64,000 nt of DNA from Reichenbachiella agariperforans (lineage in GTDB: Bacteria > Bacteroidota > Bacteroidia > Cytophagales > Cyclobacteriaceae). Under the pieces are notes generated by a model that saw only the letters and a list, made by a program, of their open reading frames with translations, ran no database searches and had not been told where the DNA came from. A program made the translations under genes and the position numbers. The stretch covers positions 1 to 64,000 of the forward strand of contig NZ_FRAA01000009.1 in the NCBI RefSeq assembly GCF_900142205.1. Reading direction: 5' to 3'. Positions 6,941 through 15,486 of this stretch are shown here, piece by piece. The first letter of the stretch is position 1. Each line of letters opens with the position of its first letter.

Positions 6941-7132
6941 CTAATCTAGTAGATTTTTAATGGTTGCCAAACCTTTGACTGCTACATGGGTGTAAATTTC
7001 TGTGGTTCGTAACGAATTATGCCCCAGCAAGGTCTGAATGTAGCGCAAGCCTGTGCCAGACTCTAGCAAATGCCTGAAGAAGGGGGGAAAGTATGGGGCG
7101 CGAATTCTAGCTATTGAAGCTGCTCTTGCCAA
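6941..7132 (-). pseudogene. tyrosine recombinase, degenerate C-terminal fragment
   Basis: 63 codons. [20 protein letters not shown] and [17 protein letters not shown] clearly match the C-terminus of the recombinase fragment at 3504-3770. The preceding conserved His-x-x-Arg segment has become YFPPFFR, consistent with a small deletion or frameshift, so the active site is destroyed. It lies at the right border of the accessory region, next to the core lipoprotein gene, and reads the same way as the other fragment. Together the two mark the ends of the right half of the island. Confidence 0.75.
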
Positions 7133-7218
7133 CTGCCAACTCCCCCACCGCGCTCAATGTCGAATATTAATTTTAATCCCCAGTCATACAGACTGCCCCG
7201 AAGAGACTCCCCTATTTG

Positions 7219-7998
7219 CTAATTGTCCAAAGCCCCGTCATCTACCCAGCAGGCGAGCATGGCGATCTCTTCGTCTGATATTTCGCCATTGCGTGGCATG
7301 GTCTTGCTCTGTGTGAGGCTTTTGATATCCGCTGCTTTTTCCTGAATGTTGTCAAACTGCCCAAAGTCTACGATCCCCGTACCCGCTACATGACAACCAC
7401 TGATCGCGCAGTTGTTTTGGATGATCGCGCTAATACTCGTCGCATAACTAATCCCCGAGGGGACGTAGACACTTTGTTCGGTGCTGCAGCCCGCTGCATC
7501 TGTGACACCCAGTATGTGTTCGCCATTGGCTAAGCCAGTCAGTTGGGGATCGATCCCTCTGTCCACGCCATCCCATGCGTACGTCAGCTGACCCGTACCT
7601 CCACTAGCTGTGACCGAGATCGCTCCGTCACTCCCTCCACAGCCTGCATTTTGTGCTACTGTCATGGATATCTCAAATGAAGGCAGGTCAGAGGCCACAG
7701 TCAGGGACAGCATCTTGGTACATTGGTTGTCATCACGGACGATGGCGGTGTATGCTCCTGCGCTCAGCCCAGTAAAATCTGTCGTCTCTCTAAAAGACAC
7801 GCCATCCAGACTGTATTCGTATGGAGCACTCCCTCCACTCGCGAGTAGCGAGACAGTCCCTGCCTCCGTACAGCTCACTGCGCGCTGTGATACTACGGCT
7901 AGACCTAGGTCAGATACGGCACAGTCCACAGCTTCCTCCTCTTTGTCGCATGCGCTAAAAAGCACTGCAAGAACTGGAACTAATAATCTTAATTTCAT
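7219..7998 (-). CDS. SprB-repeat lipoprotein with cytochrome-like C-terminus
   Basis: 259 aa. It is a lipoprotein (lipobox LFSAC, Cys17). Two SprB-type repeats (about 45-100 and 125-170; each with SGG..P/LxYxxDG and a closing ..V.D..xC) suggest an extracellular surface protein. The C-terminal 75 residues contain Cys197-x4-Cys202-His203 and a TMPRNG segment (Met234), a layout seen in Bacteroidota cytochrome-like lipoprotein tails. CX4CH is a non-canonical haem motif, so haem attachment is uncertain. It is the first core gene beyond the island. Function unknown; a surface redox or metal-binding role is inference. Confidence 0.65.
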   Translation of the reverse strand: MKLRLLVPVLAVLFSACDKEEEAVDCAVSDLGLAVVSQRAVSCTEAGTVSLLASGGSAPYEYSLDGVSFRETTDFTGLSAGAYTAIVRDDNQCTKMLSLTVASDLPSFEISMTVAQNAGCGGSDGAISVTASGGTGQLTYAWDGVDRGIDPQLTGLANGEHILGVTDAAGCSTEQSVYVPSGISYATSISAIIQNNCAISGCHVAGTGIVDFGQFDNIQEKAADIKSLTQSKTMPRNGEISDEEIAMLACWVDDGALDN

Positions 7999-8069
7999 AA
8001 GTATCGATTCTAGTATAATTAATCAATATAGGTATTCAACTTTTGTCATTCATGATGCCAACAGCAGTG

Positions 8070-9326
8070 CTATTGGCCAGACACCAACTGCATCAGTACA
8101 CCACAGGTATAGGCACCATAGGTACCCAGTGCATAGCCCAGTACGGCCAGTAACACCCCCACTGGCGCCAGCGACGGATGAAAAGCCGACGCTACGACGG
8201 GTGCAGAAGCTGCGCCACCGACATTGGCCTGACTCCCCACTGCCACGAAAAAGAAGGGAGCTTTGATGAGTTTAGCCACGACCAGTAGCAATAGGATATG
8301 CACCAGCATCCAAACAATCCCTACGAGGAATAGCCCCGGAGAGTCTACGATCGCGATGACATTCATTTGCATCCCGATAGTCGCCACCAATATATAGATA
8401 AACAAACTCCCTACTTTGGAAGCGCCTACCCCTTCGAGCTGTCTACATTTGGTAAAAGACAAGCCCAAACCTATGGTGGTCGCAATCACTACCAGCCAAA
8501 AGAAGCTACTCGTCAAACTATACTTTGCCAACTCAGGAAAGTTAGCCCCGATCCATGGCCCTATCCAATCCGCCAAAGCATGCGAGATACCCGTCACGCC
8601 AAACCCTACTGCCAAAACGATCATCAGATCCGTCATGGTAGGGATTTTGGATATACTAAGTTGATAATCCTCGATTTTATTTTTCACCCCCTCGATCGCC
8701 GAAGCATCAGCCTTCAAAAAGGCATCTATCTGCTTAGACTTACCTGCCCCGATCAATAGTACAGCCAGCCACAGGTTCGCTACGATCACATCCACAGTCA
8801 CCATCTTAGAGAACAACTCCTCGTCTACCTGAAAAACCTCAATCATCGCTGCCTGATTGGCACTACCACCGATCCAGCTCCCCGCGATGGTGGTCATGCC
8901 ACGCCAGATGTCATGAATATCACCTCCCACTACATCGGGGGCTACCCACGCAAAAAACATGATAGACAAAGGGCCACCTATCATAATACCCACCGTTCCT
9001 GTCAAGAACATAATGATCGCCTTGCTACCCAGTTTCATCACCTCTTTGAAGTCCGTGCTCAGTGTCAGCAATACCAAACTCGCTGGCAACAGATAGCGTG
9101 ATGCCACAAAATACAACTGAGAGTCCTCTCCCGATATGATGCCCATGGAATTAAAAATGGAAGGCAAAAAGTAGCACAGCAGTACCGACGGTACGTAGGT
9201 GTAGAACTTTTTCCAAAAGGGAATTTTCGAGTTGTTTGTCACAAAAATAACTCCCAATAATATCATTAGTAAGCCAAAGACCACTGCGTCATTGGTGATC
9301 AAAGGTTGCGTATCATTCATTTCCAT
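8070..9326 (-). CDS. DUF819 family integral membrane protein
   Basis: 418 aa, hydrophobic throughout with roughly ten or more membrane segments. Recognisable DUF819 features include GSWIGGSANQAAM (about 155), VDVIVANLWLAVLL, and the C-terminal VGSQANVGGAASAPVVAS (about 365-382) followed by GVLLAVLGYALGTYG. The family is distantly related to symporters of the glutamate/bile-acid type; the substrate is not known. Its start overlaps the end of the NUDIX gene by 14 bp, so the two probably form one transcript. Confidence 0.88.
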   Translation of the reverse strand: MEMNDTQPLITNDAVVFGLLMILLGVIFVTNNSKIPFWKKFYTYVPSVLLCYFLPSIFNSMGIISGEDSQLYFVASRYLLPASLVLLTLSTDFKEVMKLGSKAIIMFLTGTVGIMIGGPLSIMFFAWVAPDVVGGDIHDIWRGMTTIAGSWIGGSANQAAMIEVFQVDEELFSKMVTVDVIVANLWLAVLLIGAGKSKQIDAFLKADASAIEGVKNKIEDYQLSISKIPTMTDLMIVLAVGFGVTGISHALADWIGPWIGANFPELAKYSLTSSFFWLVVIATTIGLGLSFTKCRQLEGVGASKVGSLFIYILVATIGMQMNVIAIVDSPGLFLVGIVWMLVHILLLLVVAKLIKAPFFFVAVGSQANVGGAASAPVVASAFHPSLAPVGVLLAVLGYALGTYGAYTCGVLMQLVSGQ

Positions 9327-9957
9327 AAGTTGTTTTCTTTATTAATTCGGACAGTTCACTTAGTATCATCGCCGTAGCACCCCACACCACTCGTTCTTGG
9401 ATATCAAAATAGGGTGCTTCGATCTGTACCCCCTCATAAGGCTTGATCCACATTTTCTTTCTCAAATCGGCATTCTGAATATCAGCCAGATCCACTTCTA
9501 GTATCTCCTCCACCTCTATTTGATCCTTGACGAAAACGGGTTTTTCGGTCACATAACCTAGATAAGGTTCGATGTTAAAATTGCTCGGAGGGATGTAGTG
9601 ACGGCTCAGTTTGCCAATCATCTTGACCTGCTGTGCAGGTACGCCTATCTCCTCGTGGGTTTCTCGCAGTGCCGTCACCGCTAGGTCGCCATCTTCCTCC
9701 TCTTGCTTGCCTCCGGGCAGTGCGATCTGCCCGCTATGGACGCCCTGGTAGACTGGACGGACGATCAGCGGGAACTTGACCTGCCCATCCTCAGGGTAGA
9801 ACAGGATCAAAACAGCACTCTCTCTCGGCGGTGTCTTGTGTGCAAAAGTCCGCTTGACCTCTGACATCCGCGCAGGTGCCATGATATGCTGTGCCTTTAT
9901 CCCCGGCAGCCCTACTTCCAATACTTCACGTAACGAACTAACAAATCTCTCGATCAA
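9313..9957 (-). CDS. NUDIX hydrolase, CoA pyrophosphatase-like
   Basis: 214 aa. The Nudix box runs from Gly82 to Val106 (PGGKQEEEDGD then LRETHEEIG), with the one-residue insertion typical of NudL/CoA pyrophosphatases. The preceding VHSGQIALPGGK matches the NuCoA signature that distinguishes CoA-cleaving members. It would hydrolyse CoA or oxidised CoA to 3',5'-ADP and phosphopantetheine. It overlaps the DUF819 gene by 14 bp and is probably cotranscribed with it. Confidence 0.88.
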   Translation of the reverse strand: MIERFVSSLREVLEVGLPGIKAQHIMAPARMSEVKRTFAHKTPPRESAVLILFYPEDGQVKFPLIVRPVYQGVHSGQIALPGGKQEEEDGDLAVTALRETHEEIGVPAQQVKMIGKLSRHYIPPSNFNIEPYLGYVTEKPVFVKDQIEVEEILEVDLADIQNADLRKKMWIKPYEGVQIEAPYFDIQERVVWGATAMILSELSELIKKTTYGNE

Positions 9958-10055
9958 ACTAGACTCCTTTTTGGGTTATTGCGACTCTTTTATGAGTGGT
10001 GAGAACAAACCTATTAAATATAATTATTAAATTAGGTCGGGCTACCTTCAAAAAC

Positions 10056-10769
10056 ATGTCAGACCATCTCCCCTACTACATCTATATCGTCTTTCTACTG
10101 ACGACTCTTGCGACCTTTGCCTTCCTTCACTTCGGTTTTAAAAGTGCCGAACCCAAAAAATCTAATGTCGCACTGATCATTTCCATTTGTCTGGTTGTGT
10201 GGCTATTTATCATTGGCACCTTGTCGCTCAATGCGTTTTTTGTGGATTATGAAACGATCCCGCCCAAATTCGTACTGGCGATAATGCCTCCCAACTTGTT
10301 CGTGATGCTGCTCTTTATCAGTAGGAGAAGTCGAAACTTCATTCGCCAAATCCCCATCACCACGCTCACTTACCTGCATCTGGTGAGAGTCCCCGTCGAG
10401 ATCGTCCTATGGTGGCTGGCACTCGAACACTGGCTACCGATGCTCATGACTTTTGAAGGTAGCAACTATGATATCCTGTCTGGTATCACTGCACCGTTCG
10501 TCGCGATATTCATGGTTGGTCTCCGTAGCAAGGTCAAAATCGGTGCTATCATTTGGAACTTTCTCGCACTAGGACTCCTCGTCACCATCGTCTACCATGC
10601 TTTGTTTTCTACGCCATTCCCTTTTCAGAAATTCGCGTTCGACCAGCCCAACATTGCGGTATTCTACTTTCCGTTTATTTGGCTGCCCGCCTTTATAGTA
10701 CCTGCAGTTTTATTTTCTCATCTCGCAGCACTATACCAATTGTTTTCTAAAAGCGAAGAGTCAATATAA
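10056..10769 (+). CDS. hypothetical polytopic membrane protein
   Basis: 237 aa from the ATG at 10056; the frame is open from 9996, but the first 20 codons are AT-rich and uncharacteristic. Six or seven hydrophobic segments are visible (YIYIVFLLTTLATFAFL, ISICLVVWLFIIGTL, VLAIMPPNLFVMLLFIS, further helices to the end). I do not recognise the family. It ends 16 bp before the ScfR-like regulator in the same direction, so the two are probably cotranscribed. Confidence 0.7.
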   Translation: MSDHLPYYIYIVFLLTTLATFAFLHFGFKSAEPKKSNVALIISICLVVWLFIIGTLSLNAFFVDYETIPPKFVLAIMPPNLFVMLLFISRRSRNFIRQIPITTLTYLHLVRVPVEIVLWWLALEHWLPMLMTFEGSNYDILSGITAPFVAIFMVGLRSKVKIGAIIWNFLALGLLVTIVYHALFSTPFPFQKFAFDQPNIAVFYFPFIWLPAFIVPAVLFSHLAALYQLFSKSEESI

Positions 10770-10785
10770 ATGCATAATTTTCCGC

Positions 10786-12279
10786 ATGGCGCTTGACAAA
10801 CAATATATCAAACTCATTTTTGGGATCAAACTAAAACAGTACCGTCAGAGACTAAGCATGTCCCTGCAAAACCTGTCTGACCTTTCAGGCGTTTCGGTCT
10901 CCTATCTCAACGAGATAGAGAAAGGGAAAAAGTACCCCAAAACAGATAAAATCCTTTCGCTCGCTCAGGCGTTAAAAGTTCATCCTGTAGACCTAAAGTC
11001 TGAAAACCTAGACAAGACCCTCGCACCTATCACGCAGCTGATTCACTCGGGTATCCTATCTGAACTACCGCTAGAACTCTTTGGGCTAGAAGCATCCCGC
11101 CTCTTGGACCTCCTATCTAATGCCCCCTCCAAGCTCAATGCCTTCATCGGTACGCTACTAGAGGTCAGCAGAAACTATGACGTACGTGTGGAGACCTTCT
11201 ACTTCTCCGTACTCCGTTCGTATCAGGAAATCCACGAGAACTACTTCGAAGCGATCGAGCAAAAAGCGGAAGAGTTCATCAAAGAGGTTAGTGCCATTCG
11301 CCAAAAGCACTTTCAGGCGAAACTATTCGAAGACTACCTCACCGAAGAATACAACTACAAGATCGTGATGGATGACTTTGACTCCCACGAATCCCTCAAT
11401 GACATGCGGACGCTGACAGTCGTCAAACGCAGGAAAAAGCATTTTATCCTCAATAGTAAATTAAGCTCAAGACAACAAGCCTTTTACCTAGCCAAAGAAG
11501 TGGGTTACAACTACCTAGGCTATAAAGAAAGAAACCATGCCATGCCTTGGGTCAAAATTGACTCCTTTGATCAGGTACTCAATGACTTTCGCGCATCCTA
11601 CTTCGCCACTGCAGTACTCATCAACAAGCATGACTTCACACGAGATTTGAAAACATTCTTTGAGAGCGAATCATGGAACCAAAACATCCTCATCGACACC
11701 ATGAGAGAGTACAATGCAACGCCCGAGATGGTCATGCAGCGTATGACCAATCTGCTACCAGCGTCTTTCGGACTCAAAGAATTGTTCTTTTTCAAGTTCA
11801 ATCACCGACCAGACACAGACAACTACCACCTCAGCAAAGAGCTACATCTCTCTAGGCAACACCAGCCACGTGGCACGGTACTACAGGAGCACTTCTGCCG
11901 CAGATGGGAATTTATCCAAATGCTGCAAGACCTCTCCGACATACATAAGGAAAAACCTGACCACATCATCGGGGGAGCACACATCGCCCAATACCTCGAT
12001 ACCAAAGATGAGTTTCTACTGCTATCGCTGGCAAAACCCTTTAATCCTACCCCGGGTATCAACAACAGTCTGTCCCTTGGTATTCGTATCAACAACAAGA
12101 CACGCGAAACGATCAAATTCCTCCAAGACCCTAGCATCAAAACACGACTCGTACATGACACCTGCGAGCGCTGCCCCGCGACCAATTGCAAAAAACGTGT
12201 AGCTCCAGCTATCATATTCGAACGTACCAAAAAAGAAGGAGAGCGCATCGAACTACTCCGAGAATATGGCCTAGACTAA
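10786..12279 (+). CDS. XRE-family regulator of the ScfR/RamB type
   Basis: 497 aa. N-terminal XRE HTH at about 12-66 (LSMSLQNLSDLSGVSVSYLN and EIEKGKKYP). The middle resembles the degenerate ImmA/IrrE-like region (SSRQQAFYLAKEVGYNYLG, about 225-245), and the C-terminal domain ends in a Cys cluster, CERCPATNCKKR, near residue 465. This is the architecture of short-chain fatty acyl-CoA-responsive regulators (DUF2083), which control glyoxylate or methylcitrate cycle genes. The effector in this organism is unknown. It follows a membrane protein gene by 16 bp. Confidence 0.82.
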   Translation: MALDKQYIKLIFGIKLKQYRQRLSMSLQNLSDLSGVSVSYLNEIEKGKKYPKTDKILSLAQALKVHPVDLKSENLDKTLAPITQLIHSGILSELPLELFGLEASRLLDLLSNAPSKLNAFIGTLLEVSRNYDVRVETFYFSVLRSYQEIHENYFEAIEQKAEEFIKEVSAIRQKHFQAKLFEDYLTEEYNYKIVMDDFDSHESLNDMRTLTVVKRRKKHFILNSKLSSRQQAFYLAKEVGYNYLGYKERNHAMPWVKIDSFDQVLNDFRASYFATAVLINKHDFTRDLKTFFESESWNQNILIDTMREYNATPEMVMQRMTNLLPASFGLKELFFFKFNHRPDTDNYHLSKELHLSRQHQPRGTVLQEHFCRRWEFIQMLQDLSDIHKEKPDHIIGGAHIAQYLDTKDEFLLLSLAKPFNPTPGINNSLSLGIRINNKTRETIKFLQDPSIKTRLVHDTCERCPATNCKKRVAPAIIFERTKKEGERIELLREYGLD

Positions 12280-12372
12280 CCACATAATTACTCCAATAGG
12301 AAAGCGGTATCACATGATTTATGTCTAATTTTGTAAGCTTATTTATAGCAAAATTATAAGATAAATCACACT

Positions 12373-12906
12373 ATGTTCTCAGACTGGTTCGGTCATTTCA
12401 GCAATTACACCCTCATACAGATCGCAGGGTCAGTGCTCATTATCATCTTCTATTTAATACTGAAGGCTATCTTACAAAAAACGATACTCAATCGTTCTAT
12501 TCAACAAAATTTTGACCCTGCCCGATCGATCTATGTCCGTAAGCTCGTAGGCTTCATCACCTTGATTCTTTGCTTAGTACTCGCTGGGATAGTCTGGGAG
12601 GTATCTCTCAAAGGACTCTCTGTCTACATCGCATCAGTTCTGACGGTCGTTGGTGTTGGCTTGTTTGCGACTTGGTCTATTGTCAGCAACATCACCGCAT
12701 CCTTGATTCTTTTCTTTTTCTTCCCGCTCAAAATCGGGTCTAAAGTCAAGATCGTAGATGGCGCCAACTCGATAGAAGGCGAAGTGCTCAACCTCTCCCT
12801 CTTCTCTATCAAAATACTGGTAGCAGATGGACAGCACGCCTACTACCCGAACAACCTAGCCATACAACGCTATATCATCCACCTAGACGGAGGCTCTGCC
12901 AAATAA
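12373..12906 (+). CDS. small MscS-like mechanosensitive channel protein
   Basis: 177 aa. Three hydrophobic helices (about 14-33, 55-75, 80-118) lead into the MscS beta domain (FFPLKIGSKVKIVDG...EGEVLNLSLFSIKI). The last helix carries the small-residue pore pattern. It lacks the C-terminal alpha/beta domain of MscS, so this is a minimal form. Likely role: tension-gated efflux at the inner membrane under hypo-osmotic shock. It converges on the TPR lipoprotein gene with a 5-bp gap. Confidence 0.8.
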   Translation: MFSDWFGHFSNYTLIQIAGSVLIIIFYLILKAILQKTILNRSIQQNFDPARSIYVRKLVGFITLILCLVLAGIVWEVSLKGLSVYIASVLTVVGVGLFATWSIVSNITASLILFFFFPLKIGSKVKIVDGANSIEGEVLNLSLFSIKILVADGQHAYYPNNLAIQRYIIHLDGGSAK

Positions 12907-12911
12907 CCAAA

Positions 12912-13922
12912 CTACTGGCAGGGAGAAGCTACGTCGAGCAACTCGGCGTGGCGTTGATAGAGTTTACACGCATCTTCTCTCTGTCCATTGGCTATATAAG
13001 CCTTGATCAATGCTTGATAACTCTCATAATTAGTAGAATCCAAGGCAATCGACTGGTGAAATGCGGCTATGCCAGCCTCCCTTTGATCCACGGTAGTTTT
13101 GAGACGCCCTAGATTGAGATAAGCATAAGTATTCTCCGCATCGAGCTGAATGCTCTTAGCGATCAATGAATCAGCCATCTCGTATTCCTCCTGTAGCAGT
13201 TTGATGTAGCCCGCATTGTTGATAAAGTAGGGCTGGCCCCCTACCATGTTCATCGCCACAGAGATCACAGAATCTGCTTGCTCTAACTCTCCCTGCTCTG
13301 CTAATACCAAAGCCAAAGAGTTGAGTGCATAGGGTTCATTTTGGTGAATCACCAAGGCTTGTTCCAGATCAGACTGAGCAGATGCATAGTTTCCTAAATT
13401 GTAATGCATAATCCCACGGTTAGAGTACGCGTCGAAATTATCCCCATCCTTGGCTATAGCTGCTGAAAAACTCTCCAATGCTTTGGCGTAATCTCTTTGC
13501 TTTTCGAATACCAATCCACTCACCACATCCACCAAAGCAGTATCTGGATAGAGCTTACGAAGGTATGACAGATCCTCAAAGGCATTGTCCATCCGCTCTA
13601 GTTCTAGATACGCATAGGCACGGTTAAAAAGCACATCATGGTAATCTGGTTTTAGGCGATAGACCTCATTGTAATCAGCCAAAGCGAGTACATACTTACC
13701 CATTTCATAGTATGCCACGCCACGGTTGAGATAGGCGTCCGTGGTTTCAGCATCCTTTTCGAGTACTTGCGAGTACAGTACGACAGCATCTGAATAATAC
13801 CCCTCATTGAGTTTCTTGTTGGCAGTTTCGAAAGTGTATTTGATGCGGTTCTTACGATTAGCAGGACTACAAGCCACTATGAGAACCAATAAAGAAAGAA
13901 ATATCAACCATGATTTTTGCAT
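12912..13922 (-). CDS. TPR lipoprotein
   Basis: 336 aa from Met at 13922, chosen because a clean lipoprotein signal follows (MQKSWLIFLSLLVLIVACS, Cys18); an in-frame ATG 11 codons upstream would bury it. The rest is about eight to nine tetratricopeptide repeats (for example TDAYLNRGVAYYEMGKYVLA and FDAYSNRGIMHYNLGNYASA). TPR lipoproteins serve as scaffolds at the outer-membrane periplasmic face. No specific role can be assigned. Confidence 0.85.
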   Translation of the reverse strand: MQKSWLIFLSLLVLIVACSPANRKNRIKYTFETANKKLNEGYYSDAVVLYSQVLEKDAETTDAYLNRGVAYYEMGKYVLALADYNEVYRLKPDYHDVLFNRAYAYLELERMDNAFEDLSYLRKLYPDTALVDVVSGLVFEKQRDYAKALESFSAAIAKDGDNFDAYSNRGIMHYNLGNYASAQSDLEQALVIHQNEPYALNSLALVLAEQGELEQADSVISVAMNMVGGQPYFINNAGYIKLLQEEYEMADSLIAKSIQLDAENTYAYLNLGRLKTTVDQREAGIAAFHQSIALDSTNYESYQALIKAYIANGQREDACKLYQRHAELLDVASPCQ

Positions 13923-14054
13923 GGCGCAAATCTCATCAGATGCGCGGATAATCAAAAGCGAATGTTAGAATTCTAGTACATGATCATTCTCATGATAAGC
14001 AATACGTACTGAGATCTACTCCAAGTGTACAAGCATTCGATAACTACATTAACT

Positions 14055-14471
14055 TCAACCCTCCTTCTTCACCATGTACTTAATCAAATCAGTAGTCGTC
14101 ACGATACCAACCAATTCGTTGCTGTCCGTCACTGGCAAAGCATGAAAATGCCCTTGTAGAAAGATATCTGCTGCTTGTTTGATCGTATGACTCACGGGTA
14201 CTGTCACAGGATTGGCCTTCATCAGTTGCTTGACGGTCATCACATCGAGGAGTGAGTCACTACCCGAAGAATCCTTAAATTTCGCACATTGTTTTACACC
14301 ATTGATATCCGTCAAACTGATAATCCCAACCAATGTACTATCTGCCAATACAGGAATATGCCGAATCTTGATTTGTTCGAATACATTGAATACATCTCTA
14401 ATGGTATCTGATACATCTACTGTGATGATATCTCGGGTCATGATGGTTGATATGGGCTCGTTTATGGACAT
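14055..14471 (-). CDS. tandem CBS-domain protein
   Basis: 138 aa consisting of two CBS domains, about 10-65 (ISTIMTRDIITVDVSDTIRD) and about 77-135 (VKQLMKANPVTVPVSHTIKQ), with little else. CBS pairs bind adenosine nucleotides and act as energy sensors. It is alone, with no adjacent effector in the same operon. The function is regulatory by analogy only. Confidence 0.88.
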   Translation of the reverse strand: MSINEPISTIMTRDIITVDVSDTIRDVFNVFEQIKIRHIPVLADSTLVGIISLTDINGVKQCAKFKDSSGSDSLLDVMTVKQLMKANPVTVPVSHTIKQAADIFLQGHFHALPVTDSNELVGIVTTTDLIKYMVKKEG

Positions 14472-14574
14472 AGTGTGTATTGAGTAGTGTTTAACATGCT
14501 AAAACTAAAGCATTATGAATTGTCGCCTTTGATTTTTTGTACAAAAGATGAGTTTTCAGACCATAAGACCAGCC

Positions 14575-15486
14575 CTATTTATGAAAAAAAACGTCCCCCG
14601 CAAATACTAATGCGAGTGCTTCTCGGTCTTGACCTGCCTCCAACAGCGCTTGCACTTCGTGATGCATGGCCTTGAGTCTCGCCTCTCTAGTCGTGTGCTT
14701 TGCGAGCGCTGATTGTACTGATGCAGTACGCTGAGAATCCTCGATCTCTGCTGCATTCGGGAGTCTCTCTTGGTTGCCCAGTCTCCCCAGGTTGTTGCCG
14801 GTCAGCACCGTACTGTTCCGCGCACTGGCAGGCAACTGATCTACACCTATCCCCTGTCGCTGCAGTGGTTTGGGGATTTCGAAGAGCGCTTCTGGGCTCA
14901 TACGCCCGTACCAACTGCCTCCCATCCGAGCCACCAGATCCAATCTGGGTGTGTCAAGTTGACGGTTTTCATCCAAGTACTCTTCCCTTACATGCACATG
15001 TACCACTTCGGCAAAAACGAGGTTTCCAGCACCGGGACCATCACCCAGCGCCTTGACCTCCGTCACACGACACTCGAATGCCACAGGAGCCTCTCCCACT
15101 CTCGGTGGCTGGACCTGCACGCTAGGCCGCTGCGTCAACCCCGCCTTGACGAACTCATTGACTCCCTCTGCATACTCTGTGCTCGACAGAGACATCTGCT
15201 CCACGATGGGGTGATTGACAATATTAATCACTACCTCTGGTACAGCGAGCACATTCTCCAGCGTGTGCTTGGTCGTATTGTCTCGTCCTCTCCTAGAGGG
15301 AGAAAAAATCATAACGGGCGGATTGGAACTAAACACATTGAAAAAACTGAAAGGACTCAGATTGACTCGCCCCGTTGCATCTACCGTGCTGGCAAAACAG
15401 ATCGGTCGTGGCGCCACGGCCGACAGCAAATAGTGATGCAATTCGACCTGTGACAAATCCTTAGGGTCAAAACTCAAATCAGCCAT
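14575..15486 (-). CDS. flavin reductase family protein of homogentisate operon
   Basis: 303 aa. The FMN-binding split-barrel domain covers about 1-200, with APRPICFASTVDATGRVNLS (about 25-44) and FSPSRRGRDNTTKHTLEN as FMN contacts. The last 100 residues are more variable. Its start codon lies immediately after the fahA stop, so it is the last gene of the operon. Flavin reductase-like proteins often accompany hmgA and fahA in Bacteroidota; the reaction is not established and could be repair of, or electron supply to, an aromatic pathway step. Confidence 0.85.
   Translation of the reverse strand: MADLSFDPKDLSQVELHHYLLSAVAPRPICFASTVDATGRVNLSPFSFFNVFSSNPPVMIFSPSRRGRDNTTKHTLENVLAVPEVVINIVNHPIVEQMSLSSTEYAEGVNEFVKAGLTQRPSVQVQPPRVGEAPVAFECRVTEVKALGDGPGAGNLVFAEVVHVHVREEYLDENRQLDTPRLDLVARMGGSWYGRMSPEALFEIPKPLQRQGIGVDQLPASARNSTVLTGNNLGRLGNQERLPNAAEIEDSQRTASVQSALAKHTTREARLKAMHHEVQALLEAGQDREALALVFAGDVFFHK

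Noticed and set aside
11823-12248. 141-codon minus-strand ORF inside the ScfR-like gene
   Set aside because: It is a shadow frame of a clearly coding plus-strand gene with well-defined domains.
14770-15453. 227-codon plus-strand ORF opposite the flavin reductase gene
   Set aside because: Antisense shadow of a family member with a conserved FMN-binding domain; its own translation shows no domain.
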